DNA of 18,654 nucleotides from NCBI GenBank assembly GCA_017619255.1, contig JAFZSS010000157.1, positions 1-18,654 of the forward strand, in the 5' to 3' direction. Positions 13,621-18,654 of this stretch are shown piece after piece. How positions within the stretch are numbered: the stretch's first letter is position 1; each line of letters opens with the position of its first letter. Made by a program: the position numbers and the translations under genes. The notes under the pieces were generated by a model, which was given only the letters and a program-made list of their open reading frames with translations, was not told the origin of the DNA and did not search any database. Source of the stretch: Muribaculaceae bacterium (lineage in GTDB: Bacteria > Bacteroidota > Bacteroidia > Bacteroidales > Muribaculaceae).

Positions 13621-15843
13621 TCACAGACGATTGACTTGCTTGATGCCTTTGACATTGAGGATTTTCTTCATCAGGTCGTCGAGAATGGCGATACTGCTGA
13701 CGCTAACGGTGAGAAATCCCTCAAACAGCCCCCCTTCGGCTTGGACCGAAATGCCGCGTATCAGGCAGTCGGCGGTCTTGTTGATGACCGAGGTGATTGA
13801 GGAAACGATGCCGATATCGTCCTTCCCGAGCACTTGCAGGGTAACCAGGAACTTACTTCCTGCTTTTCCCGTCCATCGTGTGCGGATGATGCGGTAGGGG
13901 TAGCGTTCCTTGAGGTGAGTGAGGTTCTTGCAATCGGTGCGGTGTATCTTGATGGCGCCGTCACTGGCAATGAAGCCCTCGATGCGGTCGCCGAAGATGG
14001 GTTTGCAGCACTTGGCGAGCTTGTAGTTCACGCCTTTGATGTCCTCACCTATGACGAGGATATCACTGTCTGGATGTTCGTCTTGTGATGCTGGTTGCTG
14101 AAGCACAAATTCCTCGGCGGTGCCACGGGGCGTGGCCTCGTCTTGCTTGGCGGTGAGGGCCTCGTATTGCTCGACCACGGTGTTGATGTCGATAATCTCC
14201 TCTTGGATGGCGACATAGAACTCGGTAGTCGTTTTGTAGCCCATCTTCTTGATAACGCGGGCCAGAATGGCGTCGTCAGGCTCGATTTTGCGGTTTTTGA
14301 ACCGCCGTTGCAGGGCTTCGCGTGCCAGTAATGACTGGTTGGCGCGGCGCTCGTTGATGGCATTTTTGATTTTGTTGCGAGCGCGACTGGTTACAGCGAT
14401 GTTGAGCCAGTCGAGGCGGGGCGTCTGGGTCGAGGAAGTGATGACCTCGATGGTGTCGCCGCTGCGCAGCCGGTAATTGATTTTCTGGTTCTTGCCATCG
14501 ACTTTTCCTCCCACGCATGTGCTGCCCACCCGGGAGTGGATGTGGTAGGCGAAATCAAGGATTGTGGCCCCCTGTGGCAGGCGGAAAAGGTCTCCCTTGG
14601 GGGTGAAGACAAACACCTCGTTGTTATAGAGGTTGGTGTCCATGTTGCGCATCAGGCTCATCTGGCCCTCCTGCCCACTGGCCTCGAGCATTTCGCGCAC
14701 CTCGTTCATCCATTTGTCCACATCGCCGTCGCTCTTGATACCCTTGTATCGCCAGTGTGCTGCCACGCCGCGTTCAGCGCTCTCATCCATGCGACGGGAG
14801 CGTATCTGCACCTCGACCCACTTGTCGCCGGGCCCGTAAACGGTAATGTGGAGGGACTCATAGCCGTTGCTCTTGGGGACGGAAATCCAGTCCTTGAAGC
14901 GCGACGGGTTGGCCTTGTATATGTCAGTGACAATGGAGTAGGCGAGCCAGCAGGCGCGTTTCTCGTCCTTCGGCGTGGAGTCCAGGATGATGCGTATAGC
15001 GAACAGGTCATAAATGCCGCCCAGGTCCACGCCCTGCTTCTGCATCTTCTGCCAGATGCTGTTGATGGACTTGGTGCGTCCCTTCAGCTCATATTTCAGC
15101 CCCTCGGCCTTGAGTCTTTCATCAATGGGTTTGATGAAGTTATTGACATATTCGTCTCGCTCCTCCTTGGTCTCGGCAAGGCGGTTGGCGATTTGGGTGA
15201 AGACCTTGCGGTTCAGGTACTTGAGCGAAGTGTCTTCCAGCTCGGTCTTGATGGCGTACAAGCCTAGTTTATGGGCCAGCGGAGCGTAAAGATAGCGGGA
15301 CTCACTGGCAATCTCGTGAACGAATTTTTCGTTGGGATGGTGATTGATGGCACGCATGAGTGCCAAGCGGTCCACTGTCATGATAAGGATGACGCGGATG
15401 TCTTCGGCAAAGGAGAGCAGGAGTTTATGGAAATTCTCGTTCTCGACGGCAGCCTGCTTTTTGTACAACGGCGCTACATGCAATAGCCCGTGCACCACGC
15501 GCGCGATGTCCTCGCCAAAGAGTGCCTTGACCCGTGGAACATCAAGATAGTCGCCGCGGCACAGATTATAGATCATGGTGGCGATGACCATCGTGCGGTC
15601 GGGTGCGATGCTCTCGCACAGGGTGTGGGCCGTGCGCAGGTGGCGCAGCACCGGATTGAGCCCGTACTGGTCACGCCTGAAGACATGCGCTGTGGTGATG
15701 CCCTTCTCGATGAGCGAATGCACCAAATTGATGTCGTGACGCGACAGTTGGCTTCCCAGCTTGTCGTTCAGGTCCTTGACGAGCTGCAACAGTTCCTGTC
15801 GCTCCTGAGGCGTGAAGTATTCCTGCGTCATCATGATGTTCAT
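13621..15843 (-). CDS. relA: RelA/SpoT-family (p)ppGpp synthetase with degenerate hydrolase domain
   Basis: The protein is about 740 residues from ATG 15843; an earlier GTG at 15858 lies two bases from the promoter box and is unlikely. The N-terminal domain has RSH layout but lacks the HD hydrolase residues: where LLHDvvEDT is expected it reads MIYNLCRGDY (near 90-99), and DRLHNMRT is replaced by DRLALMRA. The synthetase domain is intact: GRTKSINSIWQKM (near 255), YDLFAIRI, RFKDWISVPKSNGYESLH (near 315-332) and VEVQIRSRRMDESAERG. A TGS domain (VFVFTPKGDLFRLPQGAT) and a C-terminal ACT domain (LVTLQVLGKDDIGIVSSI to the end) follow. It should make (p)ppGpp from ATP and GDP/GTP on the ribosome during amino-acid starvation without hydrolysing it, so a second, hydrolase-bearing RSH should exist elsewhere in the genome. 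The symbol relA is used in that functional sense. Confidence 0.93.
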   Translation of the reverse strand: MNIMMTQEYFTPQERQELLQLVKDLNDKLGSQLSRHDINLVHSLIEKGITTAHVFRRDQYGLNPVLRHLRTAHTLCESIAPDRTMVIATMIYNLCRGDYLDVPRVKALFGEDIARVVHGLLHVAPLYKKQAAVENENFHKLLLSFAEDIRVILIMTVDRLALMRAINHHPNEKFVHEIASESRYLYAPLAHKLGLYAIKTELEDTSLKYLNRKVFTQIANRLAETKEERDEYVNNFIKPIDERLKAEGLKYELKGRTKSINSIWQKMQKQGVDLGGIYDLFAIRIILDSTPKDEKRACWLAYSIVTDIYKANPSRFKDWISVPKSNGYESLHITVYGPGDKWVEVQIRSRRMDESAERGVAAHWRYKGIKSDGDVDKWMNEVREMLEASGQEGQMSLMRNMDTNLYNNEVFVFTPKGDLFRLPQGATILDFAYHIHSRVGSTCVGGKVDGKNQKINYRLRSGDTIEVITSSTQTPRLDWLNIAVTSRARNKIKNAINERRANQSLLAREALQRRFKNRKIEPDDAILARVIKKMGYKTTTEFYVAIQEEIIDINTVVEQYEALTAKQDEATPRGTAEEFVLQQPASQDEHPDSDILVIGEDIKGVNYKLAKCCKPIFGDRIEGFIASDGAIKIHRTDCKNLTHLKERYPYRIIRTRWTGKAGSKFLVTLQVLGKDDIGIVSSITSVINKTADCLIRGISVQAEGGLFEGFLTVSVSSIAILDDLMKKILNVKGIKQVNRL

Positions 15844-15859
15844 TGCTATAAAAAACACG

Positions 15860-15867
15860 CAAATTTA
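15860..15867 (-). promoter_or_regulatory. Promoter -7 box of the relA-like gene
   Basis: On the - strand TAAATTTG (15867-15860) fits TAnnTTTG. A start of transcription near 15856 gives a leader of about 13 bases to ATG 15843. No clear -33 partner at 19-21 bases is seen. This box decides against the GTG at 15858 as start codon. Confidence 0.5.
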
Positions 15868-15887
15868 ACCTTTTTATGTCAATTTGC

Positions 15888-15918
15888 TTGCATGGTCGTA
15901 TTGAAAAAGCTAATTTTG
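15888..15918 (+). promoter_or_regulatory. Promoter of the DUF4301 gene
   Basis: TAATTTTG at 15911-15918 matches TAnnTTTG, with TTG at 15888-15890 placed 20 bases upstream. The predicted transcription start near 15922 leaves about 22 bases before ATG 15944. It is divergent from the relA-like promoter within the same 100-base interval. Confidence 0.55.
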
Positions 15919-15943
15919 GGACAAATTTAAAAACTATTGCGTT

Positions 15944-17467
15944 ATGTGGAACGAGAATGACAAAAAACTGATGGCAGCCAAGGGCATCACCGAGTCTGTG
16001 ATTGAGGCTCAACTCAAGCGTTTCGAGACGGGCTTCCCATGGCTCAAACTTGAGGCTGCGGCAACGGTGGGTAAGGGTATTATGAGACTCGACACCAAGC
16101 AGCAGACCCAGTGCATCAAGTTGTGGAAAGAATACCAGGGCGGGGGCGCTTCAATCGAGAAGTTCCAGCCTGCGTCGGGGGCGGCAAGCCGCATGTTCAA
16201 GAATTTGTTCGCGTTCATCAACGAGGGAAAGTCGACTCCTGATACCGACTTTGAGAAGCAGTTCTTTGATAGCGTCACCCAGTTCGCGTTCTTCCCCCAG
16301 CTCAACAAGACTTGTGTGACCCTCTATCAGAAGAATGTTGCCGAACTCGTCGAGGCGGGCCGTTATGCCGATGTGCTTAAGGCTCTGCTGATGCCAGAGG
16401 GTATGAACTATGGCGCCCTGCCCAAGGGCTTGCTCAAGTTCCACCGCGCTGCAGCGGGCACTGTCCACACCCCGCTCGAGGAGCATCTCGAGGAAGGCGC
16501 ACAGTATGCTGCCGATGCCAATCGTCGTGTTCGCATCCACTTCACCGTTTCGCCAGAGCATCGCAGCGGCTTTGAACGACTCATCAAGGCCAAGGTGCCC
16601 TTGATGGAAAAGGTGTGGGGCGTGAAGTATGACATCACGCTGAGCGAGCAGAAGGCATCTACCGACACCATTGCCGTCAACATGGACAACACACCATATC
16701 GTGATGCTAATGGTAACTTGCTCTTCCGCCCGGCGGGCCATGGCGCATTGCTCGAGAACCTCAATGAGCGTGATGCCGATGTCGTGTTCATCAAGAATGT
16801 GGACAATGTCGTGCCCCTGAGACTGCGCAGCGTGAGCACACGCTATAAAAAGATGATTGGTGGATACCTTATCCAGGTACAGCGCCAGTTGAAGAAGTAC
16901 CTTGAGGCTCTTGATAAGGGCAATGTCAAGTCTGGCGAACTCAAGGCGATGTTGCGCTATGCACAGCAGACGCTCTGCATCATTGACAAGGCTGCCGAAT
17001 CAATGGACGATGACGCTCTCGCTGCTTGGCTGCGTGACAAGTTCAACCGTCCAATCCGTGTGTGCGGCGTCGTGCCTAACGAGGGCGAGCCCGGTGGCGG
17101 TCCATACTTGGCCTATAACGCCGATGGGTCGGCTTCGCCGCAGATTCTTGAGTCAGCACAGATCAATCCCGATGACGAGGCGGCTGTCGAGATGATGCGC
17201 AGTGGCACCCATTTCAACCCGGTTGACCTGGTTTGCTACATCAAGGACTACAAGGGCATCAAATTTGATTTGCGCAAGTTTGTCGATGACAATACCGGCT
17301 TCATCAGTGTCAAGAGCAAGGATGGCGTGGACATTAAGGCGCTTGAGTTGCCAGGCCTGTGGAACGGCTCAATGAGCAACTGGAATACCATCTTTGTCGA
17401 GGTGCCCATCGATACCTTCAATCCCGTCAAGACAGTCAACGACCTGCTGCGCAAGGCTCATCAATAA
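15944..17467 (+). CDS. DUF4301 family protein, nucleotidyltransferase-like motifs
   Basis: The 507-residue soluble protein has no signal peptide. I recognise it as DUF4301, a Bacteroidetes family without assigned function and with about this length. Two stretches look like the sugar-nucleotidyltransferase GT-A fold: FQPASGAASRMFK (74-86), in the place of the glycine-rich nucleotide loop ending in R-M, and LPKGLLKFH (159-167), like the PK.llp motif that follows it. TPLEEHL (176-182) and HFTVSPEH (near 198-205) follow in the same order as the later strands of that fold. The nucleotidyltransferase idea is inference from motif order. ATG 15944 follows a good promoter. The thioredoxin-like gene begins 16 bases after the stop, so the two are probably cotranscribed. 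Confidence 0.72.
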   Translation: MWNENDKKLMAAKGITESVIEAQLKRFETGFPWLKLEAAATVGKGIMRLDTKQQTQCIKLWKEYQGGGASIEKFQPASGAASRMFKNLFAFINEGKSTPDTDFEKQFFDSVTQFAFFPQLNKTCVTLYQKNVAELVEAGRYADVLKALLMPEGMNYGALPKGLLKFHRAAAGTVHTPLEEHLEEGAQYAADANRRVRIHFTVSPEHRSGFERLIKAKVPLMEKVWGVKYDITLSEQKASTDTIAVNMDNTPYRDANGNLLFRPAGHGALLENLNERDADVVFIKNVDNVVPLRLRSVSTRYKKMIGGYLIQVQRQLKKYLEALDKGNVKSGELKAMLRYAQQTLCIIDKAAESMDDDALAAWLRDKFNRPIRVCGVVPNEGEPGGGPYLAYNADGSASPQILESAQINPDDEAAVEMMRSGTHFNPVDLVCYIKDYKGIKFDLRKFVDDNTGFISVKSKDGVDIKALELPGLWNGSMSNWNTIFVEVPIDTFNPVKTVNDLLRKAHQ

Positions 17468-17483
17468 TGCTTAGGATTTAGAG

Positions 17484-17930
17484 ATGATGAAGAGGATAAT
17501 TCTTTTCCTGCTGGTAGCGCTGTCGTTGGCCTTTGGAGCCAACGCTCAACGCTATAGTGCTGACCTGGACACCGTGTATACCGTCCATTCCATCGATCAG
17601 GAACGCTTCAAGGAAGTCATTGCCGACTGGAGCGCCGCTGATTGGGTCATGCTCAATCCCCGACCTGTGGTGGTTGACTTCTATGCCGACTGGTGCCTGC
17701 CGTGCAAGCGCTTGGAGCCCATCTTGCGACAAGTGGCTCAAGATTTTAACGGTGAGGTGGACTTCTACCGCATCAATGTGGATGACAACCCTGAAATCTC
17801 CAACACCTTTCTGATTCGCAGCATCCCTTACTTGCTCATCTGCCCTCTCGAGGGTGAGCCTAAGAATGTGATTGGCTTGTATTCCAAGCAGGAGTATATC
17901 CGTGTCATCAACCAAGCCCTCAATGAATAA
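17484..17930 (+). CDS. Secreted thioredoxin-like protein
   Basis: The 148-residue protein has a signal peptide (MMKRIILFLLVALSLAFGA, cleavage near NAQ at 20-22) and a thioredoxin fold. The active site is WCLPC (Cys71, Cys74) in VVDFYADWCLPCKRLEP, and SIPY at 113-116 supplies the cis-proline (Pro115). The residues between the cysteines are Leu-Pro, not the Gly-Pro of classic thioredoxin. A single extra Cys120 follows. It probably acts as a periplasmic dithiol-disulfide exchange protein; whether it reduces or oxidises cannot be read from sequence. It sits 16 bases behind the DUF4301 gene, likely the same transcript. Two adjacent ATG codons open the frame and either may be used. Confidence 0.88.
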   Translation: MMKRIILFLLVALSLAFGANAQRYSADLDTVYTVHSIDQERFKEVIADWSAADWVMLNPRPVVVDFYADWCLPCKRLEPILRQVAQDFNGEVDFYRINVDDNPEISNTFLIRSIPYLLICPLEGEPKNVIGLYSKQEYIRVINQALNE

Positions 17931-18103
17931 CATTAAACTACGAACCTTTGCTAGGCGTAGCCAATTTAACGAAGGGCATCCGCATTGCTCTTTACTCGTG
18001 CTACCCACGGGGAACTTGTGCAAACATGCGAACAAGCTTGCTTGATTTGCTGAGGTGTCGCCAAGTTTATCAGAATTTTAATAAAGATTTTTGTCTAATT
18101 TCC

Positions 18104-18116
18104 CGCCCGTAGGGCG
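18104..18116 (+). terminator. Short GC hairpin, weak terminator candidate
   Basis: CGCCC (18104-18108), loop GTA and GGGCG (18112-18116) form a five-base GC stem followed by ATTATTGTTTCT. It is too short and the T content too interrupted for a confident call. It may end the DUF4301-thioredoxin transcript. Confidence 0.2.
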
Positions 18117-18200
18117 ATTATTGTTTCTAGGCGTTAGGGACGAAGGGGTATTGTGATAGTTGTTTTGATAAGGTGGTTGAGGAAAAATTTCCTGAATTTG

Positions 18201-18231
18201 ATTGCTGTTTCAGAAAATTGTTGTAACTTTG
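18201..18231 (+). promoter_or_regulatory. Promoter of rpsF
   Basis: TAACTTTG at 18224-18231 matches TAnnTTTG, with ATTG at 18201-18204 placed 19 bases upstream. Transcription from about 18235 gives an A/T-rich leader near 47 bases before the rpsF ATG. No obvious structured S6:S18 binding leader was found. Confidence 0.7.
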
Positions 18232-18281
18232 CCCCGCTTTTTTGGCACAATATTTATTAATCAACTTATTTTAAACGATTT

Positions 18282-18654
18282 ATGAACAAGTACGAAACCG
18301 TTTTCATTTTAACTCCCGTTTTGTCTGATGATCAGATGAAGGAAACGGTAGAAAAGTTCAAGACCGTGCTCACCGACAATGGTGGCAAGATCGAGAACGA
18401 AGAGAATTGGGGACTGCGCAAGCTCGCATATCCCATCGAGAACAAGAACACTGGTTTTTACACCCTGATTGAGTTTGACGGTGATCCCACCATCGTCGGC
18501 AAGCTGGAAACCGCTTTCCGCCGCGACGAGAAGGTCATCCGTTTCCTCACCTTCCGCTTGGACAAGTACGCCGCCGAGTACGCTGTTAAGCGTCGCGCCG
18601 TGCGCAAGGCCAAGCTGGAAGAGCGCGCCGCTCAGGAGGCCGCTGCCGAGGCTG
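18282..18654 (+). CDS. rpsF: 30S ribosomal protein S6, 3'-partial
   Basis: The gene starts at ATG 18282 and runs off the right edge after 124 codons. The N-terminus [19 protein letters not shown], then [20 protein letters not shown] and [13 protein letters not shown], are clear S6 signatures. S6 binds S18 and 16S rRNA in the platform of the small subunit. The last visible part is an Ala/Glu/Arg-rich C-terminal extension, common in Bacteroidetes S6. In most Bacteroidetes rpsR and rplI follow; they would lie beyond the window. Confidence 0.97.
   Translation, partial: MNKYETVFILTPVLSDDQMKETVEKFKTVLTDNGGKIENEENWGLRKLAYPIENKNTGFYTLIEFDGDPTIVGKLETAFRRDEKVIRFLTFRLDKYAAEYAVKRRAVRKAKLEERAAQEAAAEA

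Larger units (their letters stand above)
17931..18281. other. Non-coding interval upstream of rpsF
   Basis: This 351-base gap contains no convincing coding sequence. It holds an imperfect hairpin right after the thioredoxin gene (CTAC at about 17938 with GTAG at 17957), an 8-base palindrome CAAGCTTG near 18033 flanked by GCAAA and TTTGC, a short stem CGCCC/GGGCG at 18104-18116, and the rpsF promoter at 18201-18231. The 3' end of the thioredoxin transcript must lie here, but no strong stem plus T-run stands out. Confidence 0.45.

Noticed and set aside
14536..15267. 243-codon open frame on the + strand
   Set aside because: It is antisense to the relA-like synthetase domain; a by-product of codon bias in the real gene.
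17478..18035. 185-codon open frame on the - strand
   Set aside because: It mostly mirrors the thioredoxin-like gene, which has a signal peptide and WCLPC site.
1..18654. Prophage, integrative element or CRISPR array
   Set aside because: No integrase, transposase, terminase, attachment repeat or regularly spaced direct repeats were found; the GH25 gene alone is not evidence of a phage because it is membrane-anchored and sits in a wall-enzyme operon.

Overview
The window looks like chromosomal DNA from a Bacteroidales bacterium (Prevotellaceae/Muribaculaceae-like). The evidence is: Bacteroidetes-type promoter boxes (TAnnTTTG) upstream of six genes or transcripts; a tmRNA whose tag reads GENNYALAA, close to the known Bacteroides-type tag; a DUF4301 protein, a family I know mainly from Bacteroidetes; and few recognisable Shine-Dalgarno sequences. 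No tRNA, rRNA, insertion sequence, CRISPR array or integrase was seen.

Region A (1-10720, + strand) is the unusual part: six closely packed genes that read as one operon and continue off the left edge. In order they are: the end of a polytopic membrane protein resembling the SEDS (FtsW/RodA) glycan polymerases; two paralogous P-loop GTPase-like proteins; a large protein with a cytosolic body, one transmembrane helix and an extracytoplasmic tail; a membrane-anchored penicillin-binding-protein-like transpeptidase with intact STFK, SDD and KTGT motifs and an added four-cysteine tail; and a membrane-anchored GH25 muramidase. Taken together this looks like a peptidoglycan-building and cutting module (polymerase, crosslinker, hydrolase) under control of a cytosolic GTPase pair, with the single-pass protein as a possible link across the membrane. 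The individual enzyme calls rest on motifs; joint function is inference. This is the candidate undescribed system.

Region B (10721-12460) holds an independent gene with its own promoter: a twin-arginine-signal aldo/keto reductase with two C-terminal Fe-S cysteine clusters. A perfect 15-bp hairpin at 12415-12454 ends it and also ends the opposing tmRNA.

Region C (12463-15867, - strand) reads right to left: a RelA/SpoT-family (p)ppGpp synthetase with a degraded hydrolase domain, a DEDDy 3'-5' exonuclease-domain protein, and ssrA (tmRNA), each with its own TAnnTTTG promoter. Region D (15883-18654, + strand) is divergent from relA: DUF4301 protein, a secreted thioredoxin-like protein 16 bp behind it, a 351-base non-coding gap, and the start of rpsF (ribosomal protein S6), cut by the right edge. 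Regions B-D are ordinary housekeeping chromosome, so region A appears set in a core genomic context rather than in an obvious mobile element.
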